NCBI GenBank assembly: GCA_027311945.1
Contig: DAICXZ010000014.1
Coordinates: 62,001 to 126,000, forward strand
Direction: 5' to 3'
Origin: Erythrobacter sp.
GTDB taxonomy: Bacteria; Pseudomonadota; Alphaproteobacteria; Sphingomonadales; Sphingomonadaceae
Length of the DNA stretch: 64,000 nt
Shown here: positions 46,679-55,989 of the stretch, in pieces
Layout: each line of letters starts with the position of its first letter
Numbering within the stretch: position 1 is the first letter of the stretch
The notes under the pieces: model-generated
Told to the model about the DNA's origin: nothing
Databases searched by the model: none
What the model saw: only the letters and a program-made list of their open reading frames with translations
Program-made: the position numbers and the translations under genes

Positions 46679-47269
46679 ATGCAAACTGCTAGCACAACCC
46701 GCATCGCGCCGCGCAGCGGCACTGCCTTCCGGCTTGCCGCCGGACAACGCCTGACTGTGACCGATCCCGAGGGGGTTCAGGTCGCCGATCTCCTCGCTTT
46801 CGGCGAGGGTGACGTCGGCGAGGTCATCTCCAACGGCCGAACTTTCGACTACGAGGAAACAATAAGGCTCACCACAGGCAATGTGCTCTGGTCGAACCGC
46901 TCGAACCCGATGCTCGAAATCGAGCAAGACAGCGTGGGATGCCACGACTTCCTGCTCACCCCGTGCAGCGAGGCCACGTTCCGCCATTTCTATCCTGACA
47001 TGCCCGTGCATCGCGGGTGCTTTGGCAACCTAGCCGAAGCGCTCGCGCCTTATGGCGTGATGCCCGATGTCATCCCGGTGGCCTTTAACCTGTTCATGAA
47101 TGTCCCGCTCACCTCGGACGGTCGCCTCAGCGTGGAACCGCCCATCAGCCGCGCGGGCGACTCAATTACTCTGCTGGCACGCATGGACCTCGTGATCGGA
47201 TTGACCGCGTGCTCGGCCTATTCATCGAATGGCGGCAGTTTCAAGCCGATCGACTATGCCATCGCGTGA
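46679..47269 (+). CDS. DUF1989 family protein (urea carboxylase-associated type)
   Basis: 196 residues: GVQVADLLAF, SNGRTFDYEETIRLTTGNVLWSNRSNPML, CHDFLLTPCS and NLFMNVPLTSDGRLSVEPPISRAGDSI, the DUF1989 pattern. Such proteins occur beside urea carboxylase or amino-acid catabolic genes; no urea carboxylase is present here, so the annotation name is only a family label. Conserved Cys and His residues suggest metal binding. Coupled to the YqcI/YcgG gene. Confidence 0.88.
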   Translation: MQTASTTRIAPRSGTAFRLAAGQRLTVTDPEGVQVADLLAFGEGDVGEVISNGRTFDYEETIRLTTGNVLWSNRSNPMLEIEQDSVGCHDFLLTPCSEATFRHFYPDMPVHRGCFGNLAEALAPYGVMPDVIPVAFNLFMNVPLTSDGRLSVEPPISRAGDSITLLARMDLVIGLTACSAYSSNGGSFKPIDYAIA

Positions 47270-47310
47270 GGTGGGGGTGTCAGAAGCGCTCTTCAAGCGC
47301 ACCGAAAGGA

Positions 47311-48252
47311 CTACTGCGCGGCGCCTGCGCTGGTCAGCTGGACGAACACGTCCTCCAGGTCCGCCTCGCGCGTGGTCACGTCCTCGATGGCGAAGCCTGC
47401 CTCCTGCAACCGCGCCAGCACCTTGCCTGCGTTGCTCTCACGCTTGTCGTAGGTGACCTCGATCAAGCGCTCGCCCGCCTTCTCCACCTTGCGGAAATAG
47501 GGGTCCGACGGCAGCTCGGTCACATCCTTGTCGACCGTCACGGCGACGATCTTCTCGCCCATCTGGCCGATCAGCTCGGCAGTGGGCTTGTTCGCCACCA
47601 GTTCGCCGTGGTTGATGATCGCGATGCGGTCGCACAGCTGCTCGGCCTCTTCGAGGTAGTGCGTGGTCAGGACCACGGTGACGCCTTGCGCGTTCAGCTC
47701 CTGCACCAGCTCCCACAGCTGCCGCCGCAGCTCCACATCGACGCCTGCGGTCGGCTCGTCGAGCACGAGGATCGGCGGCGAGTGGACCATCGCCTTGGCG
47801 ATCAGCAGCCGCCGCTTCATCCCGCCCGACAGCGTGCGGGCATAGGCATCGCGCTTGTCTTCCAGCCGCACCGCGCGCAACAGTTCTTCCGACCGCCGCA
47901 GCGCCTTGGCGATGCCATACATCCCGCCTTGATTCTCCAGCACCTCGAACGGGGTGAAGAACGGATCGAACACGATCTCCTGCGGGACGATCCCGATCGA
48001 CAGCTTCGCATTGCGCGGATTGGCATCGATATCGTGGCCCCAGATGCGAATCGAGCCGCTGGTCTTGTTCACCAGCCCGGCCATGATGTTGATGAGCGTC
48101 GACTTGCCCGCGCCATTGGGGCCGAGCAGCCCGAACACGCCGCCCTGCGGCACGTCGAAGGAAAGACCTTTCAGCGCCAGTTTAGGCTCGGCCTTGCCCG
48201 ATCCTGCATAACGCTTCACCACATCGCGGATTTCAATCGCTGCCTCGCTCAT
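47311..48252 (-). CDS. ABC transporter ATP-binding protein without adjacent permease
   Basis: 313 residues, ABC-2/DrrA-type ATPase: Walker A GPNGAGKST, Q-loop VPQEI, signature LSGGMKRR, Walker B ILVLDEPTAGVD and H-loop TTHYLEEAEQL, then a C-terminal ~80-residue extension typical of DrrA-like subunits. ATG 48252 begins MSEAAIEI. The usual ABC-2 permease gene is not next to it, so the partner must lie elsewhere. Substrate unknown. Confidence 0.92.
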   Translation of the reverse strand: MSEAAIEIRDVVKRYAGSGKAEPKLALKGLSFDVPQGGVFGLLGPNGAGKSTLINIMAGLVNKTSGSIRIWGHDIDANPRNAKLSIGIVPQEIVFDPFFTPFEVLENQGGMYGIAKALRRSEELLRAVRLEDKRDAYARTLSGGMKRRLLIAKAMVHSPPILVLDEPTAGVDVELRRQLWELVQELNAQGVTVVLTTHYLEEAEQLCDRIAIINHGELVANKPTAELIGQMGEKIVAVTVDKDVTELPSDPYFRKVEKAGERLIEVTYDKRESNAGKVLARLQEAGFAIEDVTTREADLEDVFVQLTSAGAAQ

Positions 48253-48344
48253 GGCGCATCCAATGCGCGTTCGCCCCGCCCGAGGCAAGGGGCAGGCCGC
48301 AGACTATATTGCGAATCCGCCCGCTCCGCAGTAGGGCTGGCGCC

Positions 48345-48572
48345 ATGGATACGGCACCTGAAACCACCATCGTCGAAACCCACCGCGTCTGGTGCGATGG
48401 CGCCGGCGATATTCGCGGCGGCGAGAACTATCGCCCCGCCTCGCTCGGCCATCCGCGCGTATGGATGGAGATCGACGAAAAAGGCTATGTCGATTGCGGC
48501 TATTGCGACCGCCGCTTCGTGCTGGCTGGCGGCGCGGCTGACGAGGGAACGGTTACCGGCGCCGCCGCCTGA
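48345..48572 (+). CDS. zf-CHCC zinc-finger protein
   Basis: 75 residues with the CHCC zinc motif (VWCDGAG, HPRVWMEIDEKGYVDCGYCDRRFVL). The family is homologous to the NDUFS6 complex I subunit and is common in Alphaproteobacteria. ATG 48345. No other nuo genes nearby. Confidence 0.85.
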   Translation: MDTAPETTIVETHRVWCDGAGDIRGGENYRPASLGHPRVWMEIDEKGYVDCGYCDRRFVLAGGAADEGTVTGAAA

Positions 48573-48692
48573 CAAGCCCGCCCGCGCGGGACCGGTGGCG
48601 ACGCGACAAAAAAAACTCTCCGCCTCTTCTGAGGTCATGGCACGTTCATTCCGTCTATGAGATGGTACAGCCATAAGCACAGGAGAGCATCC

Positions 48693-49097
48693 ATGAAGAC
48701 TCTTATCGCACTTGCAGCCGCCTCCACGCTGGCGCTTGGCGCGGCTCCGGTTTCCGCAGAAACGCCGGCTGAGCGGGCCGAAGCCCGTCTTGCCGAACGC
48801 CTCGAAGGCCGCACCGCGGGCGAACCGCAGAGCTGCATCACCGTCATGAACAGCAACAAGCTCGAAGTGGTCGAGCGGATTGGCCTCGTTTACGAGCAGG
48901 GCGACACCATCTGGGTGGCGCGCACCACCAGCCCGAACCAGCTGCGCTTCGACGACATTCCGATCATCGAACGTATGGGCAGCCAGCTGTGCCGCCAGGA
49001 TGTGATGCGCACCGTCGACCGTTCGACCGGTTCGTTCACCGGTGCATTGTTCCTCGAGCAGTTCGTGCCTTACACCCGTACAGACGCCGAGGACTGA
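48693..49097 (+). CDS. Hypothetical exported protein
   Basis: 134 residues with a Sec signal peptide (KTLIALAAASTLALGAAPVSA). The mature part holds two Cys (QSCITVMNS and GSQLCRQDV) that may form a disulfide. AGGAGAG precedes ATG 48693. No recognised family; likely lineage-specific periplasmic protein. Confidence 0.8.
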   Translation: MKTLIALAAASTLALGAAPVSAETPAERAEARLAERLEGRTAGEPQSCITVMNSNKLEVVERIGLVYEQGDTIWVARTTSPNQLRFDDIPIIERMGSQLCRQDVMRTVDRSTGSFTGALFLEQFVPYTRTDAED

Positions 49098-49180
49098 CAG
49101 GCCAGAGGCCCAAGTCTCTAGAAAGGCGTACTGTCACCTCGGTTCGACTAGCGCGAGCAGGTCGCGGTCCGAATACGCGG

Positions 49181-49564
49181 TCAATGAACAGGCATTAGGG
49201 CCATCATGATCCGGGTCGAGCAGATAGCGCAATCGAGCGCTGTCGCCGCGCCTTCGGCGCAGGCGATGCAGTCGGAGCGCAGTTTCGATCCGTCGATCAG
49301 GCCAAGCAGCAGATGCTCGTCCCCCGACAGCTCCGCCGGTTGGCCGACCGCGACCGGACGCCCGAGTGCATCTTCGCATAGATGCATCAGGCTATCGAAT
49401 ACGGGGGTGAGCATCTCGCACCTATTACAGGCGAGGATTTCGTAGAGACAGGGTTGCGGCGGCTGCCCATTATCGCACGCGCTGCGCCAGCATCGCACCG
49501 CTTCGACAAACAATGAGCGATGCATGGCATCGGCGATGTTCGGCGGCGGGAGATGGCGGCTCAT
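49181..49564 (-). CDS. Hypothetical Cys-rich protein
   Basis: 127 residues with multiple cysteines (CWRSACDNGQPPQPC, CNRC, CIACAEGAATALDC, AICSTRI). AAGGAC precedes ATG 49564. It may bind a metal, but no family is recognised. Confidence 0.65.
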   Translation of the reverse strand: MSRHLPPPNIADAMHRSLFVEAVRCWRSACDNGQPPQPCLYEILACNRCEMLTPVFDSLMHLCEDALGRPVAVGQPAELSGDEHLLLGLIDGSKLRSDCIACAEGAATALDCAICSTRIMMALMPVH

Positions 49565-49688
49565 CGATCTGTCCTTTCTGCGCTATCCCCCATGCCACTT
49601 ATTGCGATTCACTCGCAACTTCTAGCTGGTGATGGCCGCCCCTGCAAGACCAAAGCGGCCCGGTGTAAGGGTCGTCTGAAAAGTTGGA

Positions 49689-51782
49689 TCACAGGGTCAG
49701 CAAGGGGTCGCTATAGCTGTCGCTGCCGTCTTCCACCCGTCCGGCAAAGTGAATGGCGCTGTCGCCGGAGGCCAGCACAAAGTCGTACCAGCCGTGGCTG
49801 TCCTCGGCAGGCCAGCGCAGCTGAGCCGTCGCGCCCGCCGCTGCGCTGAGTTGCTGGGGTTCGCCCGAGCCATAGAGGTCTTGCTTCAGCGTCATCTCCG
49901 CCGGGCCAGCCTGCGGCGCCGTCAGCGACAGGAGCAACTCCTTGCCACGCGGGGTATAGCGCGTCTTCACCGCCGGAAGCGCGCGGGCATCGCTGCCGGT
50001 AAAGGCGCGCATGAAGCCGTTGGGGCCAAGCACCAGCAGGTCGAACGCGCCATCTTCGTCGAGCTGCCAGCTGTCGCTCAGGCTTAGCCCGGAGTCCACC
50101 GCATAGCGGCGCGGGAGCCGGTCGAGATGGAGCCGATCATAGACGTGGAAATTCACGCCCGCCGCGCCCTCGTTCGCGAAGTTGAGCCTAATCGTCTCTG
50201 CCCCGCCCTGAGCATCGACATGCAATGTATAAGGCAGCGCGCGCGAGCGGCGCAGGCCGGGCTCCTGGAAGCGCTCCTCCGGCGCGCCCGGCGGCATGGC
50301 TTTCGGGCGTTCCAGATGCGCCGCCAGCGCCACCTGCGATCCGGCGGTGTCGGGCAGCGCGGGAAATTCCCGATCGGCTTCCAGCCCGAAATCGAAACAG
50401 GAGGTGAGGTCGCCGCAGATCGCACGATGCCAGGGGCTGATCGCGGGGATCGTGATGTCGAACCGCTTTTCGAGGAACTGGCCAAGCGAGGTGTGGTCGA
50501 ACACCTCGCTGTTAACCCAGCCGCCCTTGCTCCAAGGAGAGACGACATACATCGGCACACGCGGGCCCAGCGCCCAGGGGCGCATCGTGCCGGTCGCGTC
50601 GTCCTCGGGGAAGGTATATTCGTCCTTGTGATCATCGAAATAATGGCCCGCCAGCTCGAACGTCGCCTTGCCGGCCGGGCGGCCATCCTGCTCCAGCGAC
50701 GGCGGGGCGGGCGGCGGCACATGATCGAACTGGCCGTCATTCTCGTCGAAGGTCTGGAAGAAGGCGGTGCTGCCCCAGACATCGGGATTGGCAGTCAGCG
50801 CTTCGAGCACGCGTGCGGTAAATTCGGCACCCTCGATGGGTGATGAGGCAGACGGATGCTCCGACCATTCGCGGGGCGGCAGTACCCATGAGACCGCCGG
50901 CAACGTGCCGTTCTCGACATCGCGGGCGAACTGCTCCAGCGACCAGTGGCGCATGCCGCGCTCATAGAGCGGTTCGCCCGGCTGCGCATCGCGGAAGCCC
51001 TTGAACGCTAGCCCGCCGTGCATCGCGCCGGTCCAGTTGTTGTTCGGGTCCTGATAGATGCGCCAGTCGATGCCGTTTTCTTCCAGCACTTCGGGAATGG
51101 TCGGCCACTCGAGCGCATTGCCGGCATAGGTGTAGCCCGGCTCGGGCAAAGCACCCTTGACCCAGCAGCGCAGGTTGTTCGGCTCCGAACGGTCATCCCG
51201 GCAATTGATGCCCTGAGCGCGCAGCGCCGGATCGAACTGCGAACCCGACCAGAAGGCGATGCGGTTGGGATCGGTGCCCGAGGTGACCGTGCAGTGATAG
51301 GCGTCGCACAGGGTGAAAGCCTCGGCCAGCGCGAACTGGAACGGGATATCCTCGCGCTTGAAATAGCCCATCGAATAGTCGGTCTTGAACTTGGGCCAGA
51401 ACCCGAACTTGCCCTGATTCCAGGCGGCCTGGGCATCCTTGAAGCTGTGGGGCGTGCCGGGGATCTTCATGCCGTTGGTGTGCGCAGTGTCGAGCCAGAA
51501 CGGCGGCAGGATGCGCGTCCCGTTCGATTGCTCCCACACCGTGCGGCCATCGGGCAGCGGCACGGTATGACGGTCGCCGAAACCGCGCACGCCGCGCATA
51601 GTGCCGAAATAGTGATCGAAGGAGCGGTTCTCCTGCATCAGCACGACGATGTGCTTCACATCCTTGATCGTGCCGGTGATCCGCCGCGCGGGCAATGCGA
51701 GCGCACGGTCGATGCTGGTGGGCAAGGAAGCTGCGGCGCCCAGGACGGCAGCGGTCTTGAGGAAATCACGCCTGTTGTTCAT
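49689..51782 (-). CDS. Tat-exported phospholipase C (phosphocholine-specific type)
   Basis: 697 residues. N-terminal Tat motif NNRRDFLKT and hydrophobic region. The phosphoesterase domain shows IVVLMQENRSFDHYFGTMRGVRGF and later FFQTFDENDGQFDHVPPP; two C-terminal DUF756 modules follow (FANEGAAGVNFHVYDR; WYDFVLASGDS). This is the PlcN/PlcC family, which cleaves phosphatidylcholine or similar lipids, releasing phosphorylated head groups. ATG 51782. It is last in the minus-strand run with the PhnCDE-type importer and TonB receptor, so it probably supplies organophosphate. Confidence 0.92.
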   Translation of the reverse strand: MNNRRDFLKTAAVLGAAASLPTSIDRALALPARRITGTIKDVKHIVVLMQENRSFDHYFGTMRGVRGFGDRHTVPLPDGRTVWEQSNGTRILPPFWLDTAHTNGMKIPGTPHSFKDAQAAWNQGKFGFWPKFKTDYSMGYFKREDIPFQFALAEAFTLCDAYHCTVTSGTDPNRIAFWSGSQFDPALRAQGINCRDDRSEPNNLRCWVKGALPEPGYTYAGNALEWPTIPEVLEENGIDWRIYQDPNNNWTGAMHGGLAFKGFRDAQPGEPLYERGMRHWSLEQFARDVENGTLPAVSWVLPPREWSEHPSASSPIEGAEFTARVLEALTANPDVWGSTAFFQTFDENDGQFDHVPPPAPPSLEQDGRPAGKATFELAGHYFDDHKDEYTFPEDDATGTMRPWALGPRVPMYVVSPWSKGGWVNSEVFDHTSLGQFLEKRFDITIPAISPWHRAICGDLTSCFDFGLEADREFPALPDTAGSQVALAAHLERPKAMPPGAPEERFQEPGLRRSRALPYTLHVDAQGGAETIRLNFANEGAAGVNFHVYDRLHLDRLPRRYAVDSGLSLSDSWQLDEDGAFDLLVLGPNGFMRAFTGSDARALPAVKTRYTPRGKELLLSLTAPQAGPAEMTLKQDLYGSGEPQQLSAAAGATAQLRWPAEDSHGWYDFVLASGDSAIHFAGRVEDGSDSYSDPLLTL

Positions 51783-51819
51783 CGGCACGGGAACAGTCTC
51801 CAAAGCTGGGGATGGGACT

Positions 51820-52833
51820 TCACAGGAAATGACGGCGCAGGCGCTGCGACAGGCGATCAAGCAGCAGGACGACGATGAAAGTGGCGAGCAGAATCGTGCC
51901 GACATGGCCATAGTCGTACATGTCGTAGCGGCCCTTCAGCTCCTGCCCGATGCCGCCTGCTCCCACGAGCCCGATGACGGTCGCCATCCGCACATTGCGG
52001 TCGAGCACGTAGAGCGTGCTGCCGATATGGTGCGGCATGACCTGCGGCAGCACGGCCAGGCGCCAGATGGCGAGCCGCCCGGCTCCGATGGCGGCCAGCG
52101 CCTCCTGCGGTCGCCAGTCGGCATGTTCGGTCTCGTCGGCGAAGAAGCGGCCCAGCGCGCCCGCCCCGTGCAGGCCGAGCGCGACGTAGCCCGCAATTGG
52201 GCCAAAGCCGTAAACGAGCACGAGGAACAGCGCGCTGATCAGTTCGGGCGTTGCGCGCATCACACTCACCGCCGACCGCGACATAAAGCGGACCAGCGGC
52301 GAAGCCGTGATGTTGCTGGCACTTAGCAAAGCCAGCGGCAGGCCGAGCAGAACCGCAATCAATGTGCCCCACAGCGCGATCTCAAGCGTCTCGATCATCT
52401 TGAGCGCGACATGGCCGAGATAGCCGAAGGGGCGCACGAGATAGGTCCGCTCGACGCTATGGTCTTCAAGTTCGAGCGTTTCGGGATCGAGCACCTGCTC
52501 GTTGACGCGCTCGGTCTCAAGATGGGCGAACAGTGGCAGGTGACCGGGGTCGAAACCCTCAATCCGCGAGACCTCCTGCCGGTCGGAAATCTGCAACGGA
52601 AACAGCCGGGCGACCACTTCGCCAAGGCCCGGCGTGGTCTGTTCCTCCCCCGCAAGGCCCAGATCGGCGAGCACGGAATGGCCCGTCAGCGAGGCGAGCC
52701 GGCCAACCTGCACCCGCTCGCCCGAATAGAACAGCAACGCCAACGCGGCGAGCACCACCAGCACCGCACGCGGGCCGAAAGGCCGGGGATAGGACCAACC
52801 GGAGCTGGCAGCGGAATGGGTGGTGGAGGTCAA
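51820..52833 (-). CDS. phnE: PhnE-type ABC transporter permease
   Basis: 337 residues, binding-protein-dependent transport permease with about six transmembrane segments; the EAA-like loop appears in the C-terminal half (LPQVMPHHIGSTLYVLDRNVRMATVIGLVGAGGIG). An unusually long soluble region (~40-125) separates the first hydrophobic segment from the core. Start is TTG 52833, overlapping the upstream stop as TTGA. Partner of the adjacent ATPase and binding protein. Confidence 0.88.
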   Translation of the reverse strand: MTSTTHSAASSGWSYPRPFGPRAVLVVLAALALLFYSGERVQVGRLASLTGHSVLADLGLAGEEQTTPGLGEVVARLFPLQISDRQEVSRIEGFDPGHLPLFAHLETERVNEQVLDPETLELEDHSVERTYLVRPFGYLGHVALKMIETLEIALWGTLIAVLLGLPLALLSASNITASPLVRFMSRSAVSVMRATPELISALFLVLVYGFGPIAGYVALGLHGAGALGRFFADETEHADWRPQEALAAIGAGRLAIWRLAVLPQVMPHHIGSTLYVLDRNVRMATVIGLVGAGGIGQELKGRYDMYDYGHVGTILLATFIVVLLLDRLSQRLRRHFL

Positions 52834-53624
52834 CCCGTCTTCCTCAACGCTATCGGCATGAGACGTGGCGCGGGCGCTTCACTGCGGGTGTAGATCGTGG
52901 CCAGATCGCTGCCCCGCAGATCGTCCGGCGCGCCGTCGAAGACGATCCGTCCCCGGTGGAGCGCCACGATCCGGTCAGCGAATTCGCGCGCCAGCTCGAC
53001 CTGATGCAGGCTGCACAGGACAGTGGCGCCGCGCTCTCTCGCCTGCTCACGCAACAGCGACAGCACATCGCGGCTGATCTCGGGGTCGAGACTGGCAACG
53101 GGCTCGTCGGCCAGAATTATCGCCGGATCGGCCATGAAGGCGCGGGCCAGCCCCAGCCGCTGCTGCTGCCCGCCCGAAAGCTGCTCAGCGCGGCGGCGCA
53201 GGTGGGCTTCTTCCAGCCCCACCGCCTGCAGCAGTTCGCAGGTCTGGCGCTTGAGCGCGGCGGGATAGATACCGCTCATGATCCGCCACAGCGGCAGCAG
53301 CGGAACCGCACCCGCCATCACGTTGGCCGCGCCGCTCGCCCTTGGCACCAAGCCGAAATGCTGATGGACCATGGCGATCCGGCGGCGCAGTGTCGGGAGC
53401 GACGCCGCGTCGACGCGCCGGTCGCCAATGAGAACCGCGCCATCGCTCGGCGTCTCCAGCCCGTTGACGCAGCGCAGCAGGGTGGACTTACCCGCACCCG
53501 AATGGCCGAGCAGCACGCAGAACTGCCCCGCTGGCACGGTCAGATCGATCCCGTCGAGAGCATGGGTGCCATCGGCCCAGGTCTTGCGCAGCTGGCTGAA
53601 GCGGATGTCCATCGCGCCCGCCAT
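52830..53624 (-). CDS. phnC: PhnC-type ABC transporter ATP-binding protein
   Basis: 264 residues: Walker A GHSGAGKST, Q-loop MVHQHFGLVP, signature LSGGQQQRL, Walker B ILADEPVASLD and H-loop SLHQVELARE. The family energises phosphonate, phosphite or organophosphate uptake. ATG 53624 is one base after the phnD stop; ATG 53612 is an alternative. Overlaps phnE. Confidence 0.9.
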   Translation of the reverse strand: MAGAMDIRFSQLRKTWADGTHALDGIDLTVPAGQFCVLLGHSGAGKSTLLRCVNGLETPSDGAVLIGDRRVDAASLPTLRRRIAMVHQHFGLVPRASGAANVMAGAVPLLPLWRIMSGIYPAALKRQTCELLQAVGLEEAHLRRRAEQLSGGQQQRLGLARAFMADPAIILADEPVASLDPEISRDVLSLLREQARERGATVLCSLHQVELAREFADRIVALHRGRIVFDGAPDDLRGSDLATIYTRSEAPAPRLMPIALRKTG

Positions 53625-53625
53625 C

Positions 53626-54555
53626 TCAGCGCTCCGCCGATTTCTTGAGGATTTCGCCGCGCAGCTCGTCGCTCAGCAGCGCCATCTCGCGCGCGGCACT
53701 GTCGAAGTTCTCTGCCGCAAACTCGGTATCGTACCCGTCGACCTGCTTGCCGCCATAGCCGCGGATCATTTCCGGGCGCACACCGGGCGCAGTGGCGACA
53801 TTTTGGAACGCGTTGCGCAGCTCGCGCTTCCGCTCCGGGGCGAGGCGGGTGTTCATCACCAGCGGCGGGTAAGGGATGGCCTGGCTGCGGGCGATCACCC
53901 GCACATCGCGCGCTCCGGGTACACCAGCCCGAACGGCTTTCTCGTAGGAATCGAGCGAAAGCCCGGCGGCATCCACACGCCCTTCGGTAAGCGCCGCGAG
54001 GCTATTGGCGTGGGTTCCGGTCAGCCGCAGCGCGCCAAGGTCCTTCACCGGGTCCAGGCCCTCCTTCAGCAGCATCGCCACCGGATAGACGAAGGATGAG
54101 GTGGAGTTGACGTCGCCGAAGGCCACGCTCTTTCCGCGCAGATCGTCGAGGTCGTGCACCGGAGAGTCCGCGCGGGCAAAAATTCCCGCGTAATAGACCG
54201 ACTGCCCCTCTTCCACCGCCACGGCGAGCAGTTCCCCGCAACCGCGATCCTTAGCCTGCAGGTAAGTCACCGGGCCGACAAAAGCGATGTCGGCGCTGCC
54301 GTTGCACATGGCCTCAACCACGGCGCCGTAAGCTTGCGCAACCCTCAATTCGAAACGCAGCCCAGTTGCCTTGCCTACCGCTGCAAACAGCGGCTCATAA
54401 TCCGCCCTGGTGCCATCTTCAGTCCCGCCATCGGCGGGAATCAGCAGGACATTGAGAACCTCTTCCTTGTCCTCTGCCGTCTCCGCTTCTGAGCAGGCCG
54501 TGAGTCCGGCCAGCATCGCAAGCGCGAGCAGCCCTATCCGGTCTATAAGCATCAT
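53626..54555 (-). CDS. phnD: PhnD-type substrate-binding lipoprotein
   Basis: 309 residues with lipobox LTAC (lipoprotein signal), then the PhnD fold: DYEPLFAAVGKATGL, NGSADIAFVGPVTYLQA, GKSVAFGDVNSTSSFVYP, and the C-terminal FAAEN region. Binds phosphonate-like or organophosphate ligands at the outer face of the inner membrane. ATG 54555 has GGAGGAAAGG upstream; a second ATG follows directly. First gene of the importer, then phnC and phnE. Confidence 0.9.
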   Translation of the reverse strand: MMLIDRIGLLALAMLAGLTACSEAETAEDKEEVLNVLLIPADGGTEDGTRADYEPLFAAVGKATGLRFELRVAQAYGAVVEAMCNGSADIAFVGPVTYLQAKDRGCGELLAVAVEEGQSVYYAGIFARADSPVHDLDDLRGKSVAFGDVNSTSSFVYPVAMLLKEGLDPVKDLGALRLTGTHANSLAALTEGRVDAAGLSLDSYEKAVRAGVPGARDVRVIARSQAIPYPPLVMNTRLAPERKRELRNAFQNVATAPGVRPEMIRGYGGKQVDGYDTEFAAENFDSAAREMALLSDELRGEILKKSAER

Positions 54556-54697
54556 GCCTTTCCTCCTTGCAAACGCGGCCCGACGGCTGCGCCCTGATCG
54601 ACTAGGCCACCCCCGTGACATGGCGATGAAGCGTCGCGCCACGGGGAGGCTCACAGGGGCAGCCCTGACGAGGGAAGGGGTGGAGCAGGGGCTCACG

Positions 54698-55909
54698 CTA
54701 AGGCTGTTCGAAGCGTGAAATATCGGACTGCAAGGTCAGCCGCAGATGCTCGCGCGGGCGGATCTGGGTGTTGAGTGCGGTCACATCGAGCGCCAGCGTG
54801 GAGACTTCGTCGTTCATCCGCACTTGCAAAGCGAGGTCGTCATAGCGTTCGACGCGGACCACATCGCTGACGTTGTGAAAGGTCCTCTCGCCTTCGTTCT
54901 GCAAGGTGAAGGCCAGCGGGCAATCGTTGTGCAAGGTCACCTGCATCACACTGGAGGACGGAAGGTAGCCGGTCGGCTCCAGTTGCAGGCAGGCGCGCAC
55001 CACCTGTTCGACATTCTCCGCCCGGCCGATCAGATCATCGTTAATCCAGGCGACCGTTCGCCCGTCGAACAATCCCTGCTTCAATCTTTCGGGCGAACGC
55101 TCGTCCGCCAGCACGATGGTCAGCGGGCGGTGGCCGCCATGGCCGCCGTCATGCGTCCAGTCGATCAGGCCGTGAATGTCCGAGGTCGCCAGAATCGTAA
55201 GGCCGTAATCGAGCGCGATACCCAAGGCATCTTCCGAATAGGCATCCAGCGTACCATTGGCGACCTCCACGCCGTGGAGCTGCCCTTTGCCTATAAGGTC
55301 GATGTGAAAGGGGGTGATTTTCGCCACACCGTCGGGCGCCTGCGGGAGCCAGTTGGGGTGGTTCCAGAACACGAACGCGCCTTGCGCATTGGCCGCACCG
55401 ATCGCGTCTCCCGCATCGTCGGTCAGCACGGCATTGGCATCTTCCAGAAACACCGCGTTGACGTGGCCGGGGGGCATTCCGCGCGAAATTTCGGCGCCGT
55501 TGATCAGCATGACGGCATCAATGCCCTGCGCTTCGGCAACGTCGCTGGCCACCTGATATGCGCGATTGCGGTCCGGATGCGGGATGTCGGCGGCCTTGGG
55601 CTGATGTTCGAGGTGTTCGGTAAAGGCGAGCGCATCGATCCCGTCGCGGTCGGCCTCTTCCACCCGGACAGAGGGCCAGACCTGCCCATCGGAGAACACC
55701 GAATGGGTGTGCAGATCGGCGGTCAGCAGGCGGCTACCATCGGGCGCATCGGGGAAGTGGATGGGCCGGTCGAACCCGTGATCGTCATAGGCGCCATGCT
55801 GCGGATCTTCCGGATGAGGATCACGCGTATGGTGCAGCACCTCGCCCCCGGCAGGATTGAGCGAGACGGCGGCGAAAGCGAAGGCAAGGGGGCCAAAGGG
55901 GAAGGGCAT
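54698..55909 (-). CDS. PHP-domain metallo-phosphoesterase (probably exported)
   Basis: 403 residues. A hydrophobic N-terminus (FPFGPLAFAFAAVSL) precedes the PHP metal site: ADLHTHSVFSDG, FTEHLEH, NHPNW and TSDIHG. A ~150-residue beta-rich C-terminal domain follows. PHP proteins hydrolyse phosphoesters, e.g. histidinol phosphate or nucleotides; the exported location suggests cleaving an imported organophosphate. ATG 55909 with GAGGTTT upstream. Between the TonB receptor and phnD genes on the same strand. Confidence 0.85.
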   Translation of the reverse strand: MPFPFGPLAFAFAAVSLNPAGGEVLHHTRDPHPEDPQHGAYDDHGFDRPIHFPDAPDGSRLLTADLHTHSVFSDGQVWPSVRVEEADRDGIDALAFTEHLEHQPKAADIPHPDRNRAYQVASDVAEAQGIDAVMLINGAEISRGMPPGHVNAVFLEDANAVLTDDAGDAIGAANAQGAFVFWNHPNWLPQAPDGVAKITPFHIDLIGKGQLHGVEVANGTLDAYSEDALGIALDYGLTILATSDIHGLIDWTHDGGHGGHRPLTIVLADERSPERLKQGLFDGRTVAWINDDLIGRAENVEQVVRACLQLEPTGYLPSSSVMQVTLHNDCPLAFTLQNEGERTFHNVSDVVRVERYDDLALQVRMNDEVSTLALDVTALNTQIRPREHLRLTLQSDISRFEQP

Positions 55910-55951
55910 CGGGAAACCTCCACGGGGCAGTGATTACGCAAATAGCGGGAT

Positions 55952-55980
55952 GGGGAGCGCCCGCAGCGCAGGCGCTCCCC
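55952..55980. other. Perfect stem-loop between TonB receptor and PHP gene
   Basis: 10-base arms GGGGAGCGCC (55952-55961) and GGCGCTCCCC (55971-55980) with a 9-base loop, 9 bases past the receptor stop codon. No T run. It may stabilise the receptor mRNA or attenuate downstream expression. Confidence 0.65.
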
Positions 55981-55989
55981 AGAGGGGTT

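Noticed and set aside
49689-54555. C-P lyase phosphonate degradation operon
   Set aside because: Only the importer resembles Phn proteins; no phnG-M or other phosphonate hydrolase genes are present.
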